Numbered from the stretch's first letter, positions 40,460 to 50,805 are shown. The stretch is DNA of 64,000 bases from Tribonema minus (GCA_017506865.1 JAFCMP010000001.1:1-64000); one strand, 5' to 3'. A program made the numbers and translations. Notes: generated by a model not told the origin, from the sequence alone.

Positions 40460-42265
40460 ATGACCAAGAGTCACTCATGTTCGAAGATGGCGTCGTTTAA
40501 CACAGCTGGCGGCGGTCCGAAGTACTGTGGCGCGCACAAGCTGGCGGGCATGATCTACGTCAAAGCCCGCAATCGTTGCGGCGACCCCGACTGTCTCAAG
40601 AAGCCGAGCTTCGGCATGCGCGGCGGAAAGGCGCGGTACTGCGCGGCTCACAAGCTCGCCGACATGGTGAACGTCGTGGCCAGCAGGTGCGCCGACCCCG
40701 ATTGTCTCAAGCATCCCTGCTTCGGCACGCGCGGCGGGAAGGCGCGGTACTGCGCGGCTCACAAGCTCGCCGGGATGGTGAACGTGAGGTGCAAGACGTG
40801 CGCTGATCCCGACTGTCGCAAGCGCGCCACCTTCGGCGTCGACGGGGGCGAGTTGGAGTGGTGCGCGGCGCACAAGCTCGCGGGCATGGTGAACGTCAGG
40901 AACGCGAGCTGCGCCCACCCGGACTGCCGCAAGGAGCCGTCTTTCGGCATGCGCGGCGGGAGGCCGAAGTACTGCGCGGACCACAAGCTCGAGGGCATGA
41001 TGAACGTCAGGAACGCGAACTGCGACCACCCGGGCTGCCGCAAGGTGCCGTCGTTCGCGCCGGAGGGTGAGAAGGCGCGGTACTGCGCGGCTCACAAGCT
41101 CGCCGGGATGGTGAACGTGAGGTGCAAGACGTGCGCTGATCCCGACTGTCGCGAGCGCGCCACCTTCGGCGTTGACGGGGGCGAGCCGGAGTGGTGCGCG
41201 GCGCACAAGCTCGACGCCATGGTGAACGTCAGGAACGCGAGCTGCGCCCACCCCGCGTGCGGCAAGAGTCCCACCTTCGGGGTCCAGGGGCGCACACCCG
41301 AGTTCTGCGCGGCTCACAGGCTCGAGGGGATGGTGAGCCTCCGCGGCAAGAAGTGCTCCCGCCCCGGGTGCGGCAAGCACGCTTCCTTCGGCGTCGCCGG
41401 AGGGCCCCACGAGTACTGCGAGGAGCACAAGCGGGAGGGGATGGTGGACGTCCACAGCAGGATGTGCGCGCACCCCGGCTGCGGCAAGCACGCCACCTTT
41501 GCACTCGAGGGGAGCAGACCGCAGCGGTGCGGCGACCACAGGCTCGACGGCATGGTGGACGTCCACAGCCCGAGGTGCTTCGTGTGCGCGTACGGCGAGC
41601 ACGCGAAGCTGGGGAAATGCCGGACCCCGGACGGCCCCATGTGCCTGGCCCACTTCCTCTGGAGCCCCCACTGCTCGCCGTCGCAGCGCTCGCGGATCTC
41701 GCTGGAGATGCACTTCATCGCGGCGCTGGAGCTGGCGTGCCTGGGGCGGGAAGGAGGATGGAGATGGGCGGAGCCGACGTCGTGGGACTGCCCGGTTCTG
41801 CCCGGGCTCGCGTACAGGCCGGACCTCCTGTGGGCCTTCGACCGCGACGGCAACGTGTTCGAGACGGCCGGGACCTGCAAGCTAAACGCCGGAGAGGTGG
41901 CGAGGATCATCATCCTCGAGGTCTTGGAGGTCGGGGTGCGGCAGCACTCGGACGCGAGGAGCGTCGCGGACGGACACAGGGAGGCGGACATCAGGAGATC
42001 GCTCGCGGGGACCCGCGTGGACGTGATCTACGTCGTCGTCGCCGCGTACAACCACCCGGCGGCGCACCCCGACGACAAGTTCTTCAGCCGGGGGTGCGCG
42101 TCGGACCCGTTTCCCCTCGAAGCCGAGAGGGACCCGGAGTACCGCGTCCCGAAGTCGAGGGAGCCGGCCTGTAGGGCGAGGGTGGCGGCGGCGGCGGACG
42201 CGCTGGACGCCGCGTTCGCGGGCGATGCGGCGGACGAGGGGACGACGGTGACCATCGGCCACTGA
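40460..42265 (+). CDS. EsV-1-7 repeat array protein with restriction-endonuclease-like C-terminus
   Basis: About 601 residues from ATG 40460. Ten tandem repeats of 37 residues (about residues 6-375) follow C-x4-C-x16-C-x2-H-x12, for example CAHPDCRKEPSFG…YCADHKLEGMMNV. This is the EsV-1-7 motif first named in the phaeovirus EsV-1 and the brown-algal IMMEDIATE UPRIGHT protein. The C-terminal region (RPDLLWAFDRDGNVFE…IILEVLEVGVRQHSDARSVADGHREADIRRSL…VIYVVVAAYNHPAAHPD) has the spacing of a PD-(D/E)xK-like nuclease seen after repeat arrays in algal-virus proteins. The active-site call is tentative. Intact; ends TGA. Architecture parallels the genes at 22303 and 3281. Confidence 0.75.
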   Translation: MTKSHSCSKMASFNTAGGGPKYCGAHKLAGMIYVKARNRCGDPDCLKKPSFGMRGGKARYCAAHKLADMVNVVASRCADPDCLKHPCFGTRGGKARYCAAHKLAGMVNVRCKTCADPDCRKRATFGVDGGELEWCAAHKLAGMVNVRNASCAHPDCRKEPSFGMRGGRPKYCADHKLEGMMNVRNANCDHPGCRKVPSFAPEGEKARYCAAHKLAGMVNVRCKTCADPDCRERATFGVDGGEPEWCAAHKLDAMVNVRNASCAHPACGKSPTFGVQGRTPEFCAAHRLEGMVSLRGKKCSRPGCGKHASFGVAGGPHEYCEEHKREGMVDVHSRMCAHPGCGKHATFALEGSRPQRCGDHRLDGMVDVHSPRCFVCAYGEHAKLGKCRTPDGPMCLAHFLWSPHCSPSQRSRISLEMHFIAALELACLGREGGWRWAEPTSWDCPVLPGLAYRPDLLWAFDRDGNVFETAGTCKLNAGEVARIIILEVLEVGVRQHSDARSVADGHREADIRRSLAGTRVDVIYVVVAAYNHPAAHPDDKFFSRGCASDPFPLEAERDPEYRVPKSREPACRARVAAAADALDAAFAGDAADEGTTVTIGH

Positions 42266-42405
42266 TCGACGGGCGTCGCCAGCGGGCGCGGAGACGGAGT
42301 GCGGAGAACCGGAGACGCGCGCACGCATATGCACAAGCACCAGCACGAGCACGGACACACTTCCTAATTGAGATTACAGACTTCACGATGGATGTTGCGC
42401 GTACA

Positions 42406-43396
42406 TCACGTCTGCATTTCTGCTCGCGGCGTCTCGCTACGCGCCCGCCCGGCCGCCGCCCAGGGGTGCGCGAGGAACTGCTCGAGGGAGGGGCGCGCCG
42501 CCGGCAGCTTGGACAGGCCCCAACCCAGCAGGTGGAGCAGGTTGGCCCTCTCGTGCGCGTCGCGGAGGCCTCCGCCTCGTCCGCCTCGGTCGGGTGCGCC
42601 GTCGCGGCTCTCCTCTCGGTCCCCCCAGTCGTCGTGGTCGCGGTCCCCCCACTCGTCATCGTCGCCGTCGTCATACCTCGGCGACCCGTACATGATCCTC
42701 TCCGCGAGGGCCCCCTCCCCCCCGTCGCAGGCGAACGGCAGCCTGCCGAAGACCAGCGCGGACAGGGTCGCGGTCAGGGACCAGACGTCGCTGGCCTCCG
42801 TCCCCCCCCTCCCCGAGCAGGCCTCGGGGGACATGAAGGCGGGGGTGCCGTGGGCGGCGGCCGGCGGCGCGGCGCAGGACGCCGGGGAGCCCGGCAGGCG
42901 CGTCGCGGACCCGAAGTCCCCCAGCTTGACCGACCCGCTCCGCGTCCTCATGAGGTTGCCCGGCTTGACGTCGTTGTGGGCGTAGCCGGAGGCGTGGACG
43001 GCCAGCAGGGCGGAGGCGACCTGGCCGCCGCGGCCGCGCGTCGGGGGTCCAGCCTCACCCCCGACAGGGACCCCCCCTCCGCGAGCTCGAGGACGAGGGC
43101 GGAGGGGGAGCCCGGGGGGCCCGCGAAGGCGGCCTCCAGGGCCAGCACCGCGGTCGCCCCGGCCCTCCCGGAGAGGGCCCGCAGGGACACGAGCTCGGCG
43201 CGGAAGGCCCCCGACCGGCTGGCTCGGACGAGCTTGAGGGCGAGGTAGGGGGAGGGGACGGGGGCGGAGGCGCACGGCCCCCCGCGGGGTCGCCTCCTCC
43301 GCGACCGGGACCGGGACCTCGACGGAGAGCTGCGCCAGCCGGCGCCGACGGCGTCGCCGTCTCGCCCGGCGCCGGCGGCGGCGCCGCCCTCGTCGT

Positions 43397-43436
<40 letters not shown>

Positions 43437-44821
43437 CTCGTCCTCGTCCTCGTCCTCGTCCTCCTCCTCCAGGTCGTCGCCCTCCTCGGGCGGGGCGTCG
43501 GCGAGCCTCGGGGCCTGGTCGTCCGAGCCGGGGGGGCGGGCGCACCTGTAGACCGTCCCGGTGTCCCCCCCTCCCAGCCTCCGCAGCAGCTCGTAGCCGT
43601 TGACGAAGCGGCGGGCGCCGACGCGGGTGCGCCGGAGGCGGGGCAGGGGCAGCGCGAGAGGGGGGGAGCGGAGGGCCAATGCGGGGACGCGGACGCGGGC
43701 GCTGGCGGGGCCGCTGCTGCGGCCTCCGCCGCCGCCGCCGCCGCCGCCGCCTCGCACGCCCTCCTGATCCCTATCTTCCTCACCTCGAGGGCGACGCCCG
43801 GGGAGGCGACCATCAGGGCCGCGAACGCGGAGGCGGGCAGGGACGCGACGCCGGCGCCGGAGGCCAGCGCCTCCGCCCCCGCGGGGTCGGCGTCCGGGTC
43901 CCCCCCGCACGCCATCTCGGGGCCCCCCAGCAGGTGGCCCGGGAAGAGGAGGAGGCCCCCCGTCGAGGGCGCGGAGCGGAGGGCCCCGTGGGTCACCTGG
44001 AGGACCCTCCCGGCCCCCCACGGGGCCCCCCCGGGGGGTATCCAGTCGTGGGAGAACGGCAGCGCCGCGAGGGCCTCCGCCCCCCCCTCCCCCAGGACCG
44101 GGTACCTGGAGCGCAGCATCCTGCCCCGGGCCCTCGCCCAGGCGCGGGGGAGGGGTCGGGCGTCCGCGCGGCCCCCCGCCGCTCCCCCTCCCCCCCCTCC
44201 CCGCCTCAGGGAGGCCACCCAGCAGGGGCGCGGACCCGCCAGCAGGGTGAAGGGGGGGGACTCGGAGCCGAACAGCAGGCTCTCCTCCCTGAGCGCGGTG
44301 CCGTGGCCGAACCACTCCCCGGAGGCGTCGGAGAAGCACGCGGCACCGTCGGAGAGGACGAGGGTGAGGCCCGAGTCCGCGGGGTCCCCCCGCCTGAAGA
44401 CGGCGCGACCGGGGGGGACCTCCCTCAGCCTGAGGGCCGCCCTGAGGGCCCCCGTCTCCCCCGCGTCGCAGCGCCAGTAGCCCAGGCCCCGCAGGGAGGC
44501 GAGGGCGGAGTCGACGGCGTCCCTGTCGTCGCGCGCGGAGGCGGCGGCGGCGCCCGACGAGCGCGAGGAGGACGAGGCGGACGCGGAGGCGGACGCGGAG
44601 GGGGACGGGGAAGCGGCGGCGCCGCCGCGGCGTCGCGGGGAGGGGAGGGGTACCGCGACGGCCCCCCCGGGAGCGCTCCCGGGATCCTGCGGCGGACGTC
44701 CGTCCGCTCCGGACGCCGCCGCGGCGCGTCCGCGGGAGTCGGATCCGCCCCTGCGCGGGGGCGGACAGGACGCGCTCTGGGCCCTCCGCCTGCCCCGGGT
44801 GGCCCCCCGGCAGCGCGACAC
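42406..44821 (-). CDS. PKG-like protein: two cyclic-nucleotide-binding-like domains plus Ser/Thr kinase
   Basis: The N-terminal part has a CNB-like domain (LREVPPGRAVFRRGDPADSGLTLVLSDGAACF…FGHGTALREESLLFG, near 44250-44430). A second, weaker one follows (SHDWIPPGGAPWG…LLLFPGHLLGGPE, near 43900-44060). Next comes a kinase: glycine loop RLGGGDTGTVY (near 43575), ALKLVRAS with the ATP lysine (near 43225), HNDVKPGN catalytic loop (42960), DFGSA (42910), and APE-equivalent SPEA (42828). A long acidic insert (DEDEDE…, 43390-43480) sits between the glycine loop and the lysine. Two frame changes are needed, near 43700 and near 43035. No ATG is seen; the open frame continues upstream to about 45170. 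This layout is that of cGMP-dependent kinases and is unusual for a virus. Confidence 0.6.
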
Positions 44822-44976
44822 GGTCCTGCGCCCCTCCGGCGGGGTCAGGTCGAGGTCGGCGTCGGCGCCGAGGGCGTCGCCGGCGTCGGCCCCGCCCCCC
44901 GGCCCCGTCCCAGTCCCTGCGCGGGAGGTGCGGGAGGCCCGCCTCCTGCCGGTCCTCCCGCGGGCGGGGGGGTCGG

Positions 44977-45007
<31 letters not shown>

Positions 45008-45318
45008 TCCGCCCCCCGTGTCGCGGCCTCCGCCTCCCGCGCCGTAGCCGTAGCCGCCGGGCCCGGCGCCTCCGCCGCCCCCTCCGCTGGAACCCCCGGG
45101 CGACCTGACCTCCTCCGCCGAGGCGGCGTCGAAGTCCTCCGCGGACGCCGAGTCGGACGTGCTCGCGGAGCGGGGTATGGGGATCGTCGTGGACGGGCGG
45201 ACGCGCGCGGCCCTCCGCCCCGCGCGCGCTCACACGATACGCACGGATCGTGCGATTATTATCTCCGCCCGCGTCCATACGCCGCGACCTCCGCGTCCCC
45301 CCCGCGCCGCACCGAGCC

Positions 45319-45624
45319 ATGCCGAACGCGCAGGCAGTCAAGCAGCCCCCCGCGGCCAAGCGCCACAGGAAGAAGGTCGTAGACAAAATGAAAGCCGCCA
45401 GGACCAAGCCGGGGGTCCGCAGGCTCTGCCGGAGGGGGGGCGTCAAGCGCATCAGCGGCCTGGTCTACGAGGAGGCGCGGATCGTCTACAGGAAGTTCCT
45501 CGGCGACGTACTGAAGGACACGGCGACCATGGTGGAGTTCGGCAAGCGGAAGACCGCGACCCCGATGGACGTCGTCTACGCCCTCAAGCGGCAGGGCCGC
45601 ACCCTGCACGGGTTCGGAGGCTAG
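45319..45624 (+). CDS. Histone H4
   Basis: 101 residues, standard H4 length. The core is strongly conserved: [58 protein letters not shown] at the C-terminus. The N-terminal tail is diverged and lacks the usual SGRGKGGKG start, so acetylation sites are probably altered. A single-domain H4, not a fused doublet as in marseilleviruses; separate H4 genes are known in medusavirus-like viruses. An AT element (GCGATTATTATC) lies about 60 nt upstream. Ends TAG. No other core histone is in the window. Confidence 0.95.
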   Translation: MPNAQAVKQPPAAKRHRKKVVDKMKAARTKPGVRRLCRRGGVKRISGLVYEEARIVYRKFLGDVLKDTATMVEFGKRKTATPMDVVYALKRQGRTLHGFGG

Positions 45625-45776
45625 AGCGGGGCGGAGCGGAGCGAGGCGGAGAGAGGAAAGAAGACGACGCCGGCGAGCGACTAAAAATCCTACTTCCGTC
45701 TCCGAGCCCGCGCGCGCCGCCGTCGCCTCCCGCCTGCCGCCTCCCGCCTGCCGCCTCCCGCCTCCCGCCCGCCCGG

Positions 45777-45785
45777 TTTTTTGTC
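45777..45785 (+). promoter_or_regulatory. T-rich element TTTTTTGTC
   Basis: Thirty-one nt before ATG 45816. Related TTTTTTGTG elements precede the genes at 46882 and 60394 at 21 and 32 nt; TTTTTCTAG and CTTTTTCTC precede 56680 and 17279. Confidence 0.5.
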
Positions 45786-45815
45786 TGCGCTCCCCCGCAG
45801 AGATGGCGCACCGCA

Positions 45816-46231
45816 ATGGACGATCCCTCCGGCGGCGCGAGGGCGGACGGGTCGGCGACCACGACCGCGACCGCGCCGTCGGCGATCGGTCCCGCGGCCT
45901 CCGCCGCCCTCCTCAAGGCCCACGGGGACCTGGCCGAGCTGCTGTACGCTTCGGGCTTCCCCGCCGTGCGGGGCTTCATGGAGTGCGCCCTCAGGGAGGT
46001 CAGGAGGCTGCACGACAACGACAGGGACAGGGGGGCGGCCCTGAGGAGGCTGCTCTCCGGGGTGCCCTCGTGGAACGCCATGCAGGTGCGCGAGGTGGCG
46101 TCCACCTGGGCGGACACCCCCGTCGCGAGGTGCGTGCCCGTGGCGCGGGCGATGCTGAAGGTGGACGCGAGGATGATGAGGGAGGCGGGGGTGGCCCCTC
46201 CCGGGGACCGTCGCCGCGGGGAGCGTCGCCT

Positions 46232-46262
<31 letters not shown>

Positions 46263-46862
46263 GACGTCCCCCGTCCCGACTTCCCCCAGGTCCTGCACGC
46301 GCTGCTGAGCTGCTCCGCGGTGGCTCTGGCGGACCGGCCCGACCTGGTGGGCGTCCCGGACGCCGCCGCCGCGACGGAGGCGGCGCTGAGATCCGACAGG
46401 GCGTTCGAGAGGGCTGTGGCGAGGCTGGGGGCGGCGCGGGAGGGGGGGGCCGGCGCCCCGCCGCTGTCGTCGTCGTCGTCGTCGTCGGAGTCGTCGGAGT
46501 CGTCGGAGTCGTCGTCCGACGAGGGAGACGGCCGCTACCGGCGCGAGGGACGGCGCGAGCGCGACGCCGCGTCCTCCTCCGACGACGGCGGAGGGATCGG
46601 AGGCGGCGGCAGGTTCCACTCGTCGCGTCATCGCGCGGCGGCGGAGGCGGGGCCGCGGAGCCGCGGCCCCCGCTCGCCTCCCTCGCCGGACCGATCTCAC
46701 CTCCCCCAGAGGACCTTCGCCCCCCCCTCGGGCTGGTACTCCGCCGACGACGACGGCGACGACGACGGCGACGACGGTGGCCGCGGCTGGGGGCACTCGA
46801 AGCCCGCGAGGGGACCGGGACCGCAGGCGGGGGCGGGGGCGGGCAGGACGCGTTTTTTGTGA
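45816..46862 (+). CDS. Hypothetical virion-type protein with Ser/Asp-rich tail
   Basis: About 348 residues. The N-terminal helical domain (residues 30-115; LLKAHGDLAELLYASGFPAV…, NAMQVREVASTWADTP) is followed by an Arg run and a second helical patch (FPQVLHALLSCSAVALADRPDL). A long disordered tail follows with poly-Ser (SSSSSSESSESSESSSDE), Arg/Asp and Asp/Gly runs. Not recognised. Its stop TGA (46860-46862) overlaps the T-rich promoter element of the next gene. Ser/acidic tails suggest phosphorylation; inference only. Confidence 0.55.
46853..46861 (+). promoter_or_regulatory. T-rich element TTTTTTGTG
   Basis: Twenty-one nt before ATG 46882, embedded in the last codons and stop of the upstream gene. 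Confidence 0.5.
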
Positions 46863-46881
46863 GCCCCGCCGGCACAGATAC

Positions 46882-47571
46882 ATGGCGTCCGAGCCGGCGG
46901 CGGCGACGACGGGCGACGGGGAGGCGGCTCGCGGGGGGTCCCGCGGCCGCGCTCCCCTCCTCCGACCCCCCCCGCCCTCGGGCAGGGACTTCGAGGGGTG
47001 CGCGAGGGCCCTGATGCGCGCCCTGGCGCACCTGAGGGAGCTCTCCGAAGCCGCGGGCGGGGCGGAGGCGTGGAGGCGGCGCGCGCTGGCCTCCGAGGAC
47101 GCCCTCGCGGCGGCCGAGTCGTCGCTCGTGAGGAGGGAGGACGACGCCGAGGCGGCCGAGGAGGACCTCGCGTCCGCGCGGGAGGAGCTCGAGGGGGAGA
47201 GGGCGGCTCGCGAGAGGCTGGCGGCCGAGCTGGACGCCGAGCGGGCGAGATCCGCAGCGCTCGAGGCGCGGGCCGAGGCCGCGGAGGCCGCGGCGGAGGC
47301 CGCAGCGGCGGCAGCGCGGACCGACGCCGCAGCCGCCGCGTCCGCCCTGGCCGACGCGGCCGCCGCCCTCGAGGAGGCGACGCAGGAGAGGGACGAGGCC
47401 CTCGCGTCCGCGAGGCGGCACGCGGCGGACAGCAGGGCCGCGAGCGCTCAGTCGGAGGTCCTGAGGGCGGCGGTGGACGCCGCGGGGGTCAGGGCCCGGC
47501 AGCTCGGGAGGCCGGCGACGACGCCCCCCCCTCGCGGGGCGCCGCCGTCGTCGAAGCGCGCAAGGCGGTAG
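46882..47571 (+). CDS. Coiled-coil protein
   Basis: About 229 residues, dominated by an Ala/Glu/Arg coiled coil from about residue 45 to 205 (AEEDLASAREELEGERAARERLAAEL…) with a basic Pro-rich C-terminus. No catalytic motif. Downstream of the gene at 45816, same strand. Confidence 0.55.
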   Translation: MASEPAAATTGDGEAARGGSRGRAPLLRPPPPSGRDFEGCARALMRALAHLRELSEAAGGAEAWRRRALASEDALAAAESSLVRREDDAEAAEEDLASAREELEGERAARERLAAELDAERARSAALEARAEAAEAAAEAAAAAARTDAAAAASALADAAAALEEATQERDEALASARRHAADSRAASAQSEVLRAAVDAAGVRARQLGRPATTPPPRGAPPSSKRARR

Positions 47572-47616
47572 CGAGGGGGGTACGCGCGCGCGCTCGGGAG
47601 AGAGAGAACGAACGAA

Positions 47617-47649
<33 letters not shown>

Positions 47650-47705
47650 ATGGACGAGAGGAACAGAGTCGCGCGCGCGTGCCGCCGTCTCCTTCGTCGT
47701 CTCGT

Positions 47706-48308
47706 CTATTTCCTAAGCCTCACCGTCACGTGCTTGCCCCCTATCATCAGCTCGTCCCCCTCCCCGTACCTGACGCCGTCCACGACGACGCAGTCCTCTT
47801 CCGCCCTGACCACGGCGTCGCCGATGCGCGCCGCCGCCCCCTCGCTCAGAACGACCTCCCCGCCTTCGTCGGCGGGGACCTCGACGCGCTCCGCCCTCGG
47901 GGCTCCCACGGCGATGGCGGCGCGTCTGCGGACGGAGGTCACCACGCCGCCGGACGCGAGGGAGGACCTGGCGGGCGCGACCTCCGGCTCGGGCTCGAGC
48001 GCGGGCTCGGGCTGCGGCTCGGGTTGCGGCTCGGGGGCGGGTTCCGTCGCGGGCTCGGACGAGGGCGCCGCGGGTGACGCCGCGAACACTCTGGGGGGGG
48101 CGGACGGGTCGGATCCGTAGGCGGAGACCGTCGCGAGCCCCGAAGACGGGTCGAAGGCCACCGAGTAGCGCACGTCCCCGGGGGCCGCGGGCCAGTGGGC
48201 CTCGAACGGCGGGCGCGCGGGGGGCCCCGCCGCCCGCGTCCCCGCGGCCTCCGCCGTCGCCGCCGAGGGCTTCGCGGCGGCGGGCTTCGTCCTCTTGCCT
48301 CTCGCCAT
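47706..48308 (-). CDS. Hypothetical protein with FHA/SH3-like beta-rich C-terminus
   Basis: About 200 residues. Lys/Ala-rich N-terminus, a short beta-rich stretch (VRYSVAFDPSSGLATVSAYGSD), a PEPQPEPQPEP repeat, then a beta-rich end (GDAVVRAEEDCVVVDGVRYGEGDELMIGGKHVTVRLRK). No family recognised; the fold remark is a guess from strand pattern. AT element GATCATTTTAACG about 35 nt upstream. Confidence 0.5.
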   Translation of the reverse strand: MARGKRTKPAAAKPSAATAEAAGTRAAGPPARPPFEAHWPAAPGDVRYSVAFDPSSGLATVSAYGSDPSAPPRVFAASPAAPSSEPATEPAPEPQPEPQPEPALEPEPEVAPARSSLASGGVVTSVRRRAAIAVGAPRAERVEVPADEGGEVVLSEGAAARIGDAVVRAEEDCVVVDGVRYGEGDELMIGGKHVTVRLRK

Positions 48309-48342
48309 CGCGGGGGGTGTCGTGAGAACGTGACCCCGAGGA

Positions 48343-48649
48343 TCATTTTAACGCCACCAGCGCGGCCGCGGCGGCCCCGACGTACACGCGCGGCGCGCGG
48401 GAGCCCGGGAAGAGCACCGCGACGAACAGCGCGGCGCTGAGGCCGAGCGGCGGCCGCGCGAGGGCGACGACGGAGCCCGCGAGGCCCGTCGCGGGGTCTC
48501 GCACGACGGCCCCGACCGGCGGGACCGCCGGCGGCGTTGCGAGCTCGGACGGGACCGGGCGCGGGAGCGAGCGCGGGAGCGGGAGCAGGGGAGGACGTCC
48601 GAGCTGGAGGAGGGCCGGCGCGCCCGCGGGGACGCCTCGCGGCGGACAT
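48343..48649 (-). CDS. Small membrane protein
   Basis: The C-terminal frame has two hydrophobic segments (GLSAALFVAVLFPG and YVGAAAAALVALK-TGA). The ATG at 48649 is in another frame, so either a one-base shift lies in between or the start is not visible. AAATTAAC upstream (48700) may be its promoter. Confidence 0.35.
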
Positions 48650-48715
48650 CGGGACGGGGGGGGACGGAGACGCGACAGGCGGACGGGCGAGGCGGGGGAA
48701 ATTAACGCGCCGTCC

Positions 48716-49918
48716 TCATCTATTCGCCGCGGCGGCCGCGCTCGCCGCCTGCCGCCGCGCCGGCGGCCCCGCAGGCGGCGGCGGCGCCGGCGCCTCGTCC
48801 TCGCACTGCGCCACCACCAGCCTCACCACCGTCGTCTGCATGGTGTACCTCAGGACGAGGGGGTAGTCCCTCTTGAGGAAGATCTCGACGATGGAGTCGA
48901 GGGGCCTGGAGAACCTCTCCAGGTACTTGGAGAGGAAGACGCCGTCGATGCCGGGGTCCTCGACGGCGGCGGGGGGGGAGGCGCCGTCCGCGGACGCGGC
49001 GGAAGGCTCGGGCGCGTCGTCGGCGGCCGACGGCGGAGGCGGCGGAGGCGGCGGCTCGATGAACTGCCAGTGCATGCCGCTCGCGGTGGGCCGTATCTCG
49101 ATCTCCGTCAAGCCGGCGACGCCCGTCGCGCTCAGGGTCAGCCTGTCCCGCGAGGACCTCACCCGGATCCTGTTGGAGACCCCGCTGAGCTCGCGGACGT
49201 ACCTCTGGAAGTCCGCGCTGGGGATGGAGAGGACCCTCTGGAAGACCGCCGGAGGGATGGTGATGATCTCCTCGGGCAGCCTCAGGAGCTTGAGGCTGTG
49301 GCAGGTGCGCACCCTCTTCTCCCCGTTGGAGACGACGACGGACATCCTGTCGGGGGTCGACTCGTGGATGGAGAGCTCCAGGATGTAGCCCCCCGTGGTC
49401 AGGTTGCGCAGCATCCTGTAGAGGGCGGCCACGTTCAGGCCCACCATGAGCCACTCGCGGGCGCAGTGGTAGAACTACGACTTGATCTCGACGCAGATGA
49501 GGGCGATCATGCCGGGGTCCATGGAGACGAGCTTGAGGCCGTCCGCGCCGAAGGTCACGGGGCACTCCGGGACGAGGTCCTTGAGGGCGTCGGCGAGGGT
49601 CCTCCACTGCTGGGAGTGGCTGGTGCGGAGGAGGACGAGGGTGCCGAGGGGGACATCCTCGTCGCCCGCGGCGGGGGGAGAGGAGGCCGCGGCGGGCGCG
49701 GCGGCGGCGCCGGCGGGAGCCGCCGCCGCCTCGACATCCGCGGCGGTCGAGGCGGCGGGGTCGACGGCGGCCCCGGGCGCGGGGGGGGCGGCGGCGGCGG
49801 GAGCGGACTTCCTGGGCCTCTTGGCGGGCCGAGCGCGGGCGGGGCGGGCGGGCGTCGGCGCCGCAGCTGCGGCGGCCGGCGGCGGCGACTCGTTCTCGAC
49901 GGGCTCGGGGCGCTCCAT
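48716..49918 (-). CDS. PCNA sliding clamp with Ala-rich N-terminal extension and one in-frame TAG
   Basis: DNA polymerase processivity clamp. Conserved blocks are visible: LVPECPVTFGADGLKLVSMDPGMIALICVEI, NVAALYRMLRNLTTGGYILELSI, FQRYVRELSGVSNRIRV, DGVFLSKYLERFSRPLDSIVEIFLKRDYPLVLRY. An Ala/Pro-rich extension of about 90 residues precedes the clamp, and acidic and Pro-rich inserts interrupt domain 2. A single TAG at 49475-49477 falls between EIKS and FYHC, in a contiguous conserved region, and the frame continues unchanged. No splice signals explain it. Ends TGA. Next to repeat cluster 4. Confidence 0.8.
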
Positions 49919-50050
49919 GGAGGCGAAGGCGGAGGCGGCGGCGGTGTGTGAGGGGGAGCGGGCGGCGGGGCCGGAGCCGCCCCCGCCTTCCGCATTCTCG
50001 AATGTGTTCTACGGCCGGCGGCGCGCCGCGACACAAACCCTAGAAGTGCT

Positions 50051-50805
50051 AACCCTAGTCGGGACACCTCCCGTCAACCCAGACCATCTGGCAAAACTCG
50101 GGAGACCCACACCCATGGGTGGGGGCCTAAGACATCCCCTCGATTTCACTGAATCAGCCCCCGGTGTCCCGACTAGGGTTTGGGAGGATCTAAGGAAGTA
50201 GGGTTTAGGGGGGAGGGTAGGTAGGTATACACCCATGGCTAATCCCTAGAACTGACCATCAAACCCTAGTCGGGACACCTCCCGTCAACCCAGACCATCT
50301 GGCAAAACTCGGGAGACCCACCCATGGGTGGGGGCCTAAGACATCCCCTCGATCTCACTGAATCAGCCCCCGGTGTCCCGACTAGGGTTTGGGAGGATCT
50401 AAGGAAGTAGGGTTTAGGGGGTAGGGTAGGTAGGTATACACCCATGGCTATGCCCTAGAACTGACCATCAAACCCTAGTCGGGACACCTCCCGTCAACCC
50501 AGACCATCTGGCAAAACTCGGGAGACCCACACCCATGGGTGGGGGCCTAAGACATCCCCTCGATTTCACTGAATCAGCCCCCGATGTCCCGACTAGGGTT
50601 CGCCTTAGGGTTGAGTAGGGTACGCTTGGGTACGTAGGTATACATCCATGGCTATGTCCTAGGAACTGACCATCAAACCCTTGTCGAGACACCTCCCCCC
50701 AACCCAGACCATCTGGCAAAACTCGGGAGACCCACACCCATGGGTGGGGGCCTAAGACATCCCCTCGGTTTCAGTGGATGAGCCCCCGATGTCCCGACTA
50801 GGGTT
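50051..50805 (+). repeat. 130 bp palindrome-ended repeats, cluster 4 (4 copies)
   Basis: Copies at 50051-50180, 50262-50389 (128 bp, one CA lost from CCCACACCC), 50471-50600 and 50676-50805, with a period of 205-211 bp. The spacers repeat GTAGGTAGGTATACACCCATGG and AACTGACCATCA. All copies use the CCTCCCGTCAACC or CCTCCCCCCAACC left arm. The last copy has end mismatches (CTTGTCGAGACA). Confidence 0.95.

Noticed and set aside
49460..49490. An intron explaining the PCNA TAG
   Set aside because: The possible GT…TAG segment is only 18 nt and would delete conserved residues.
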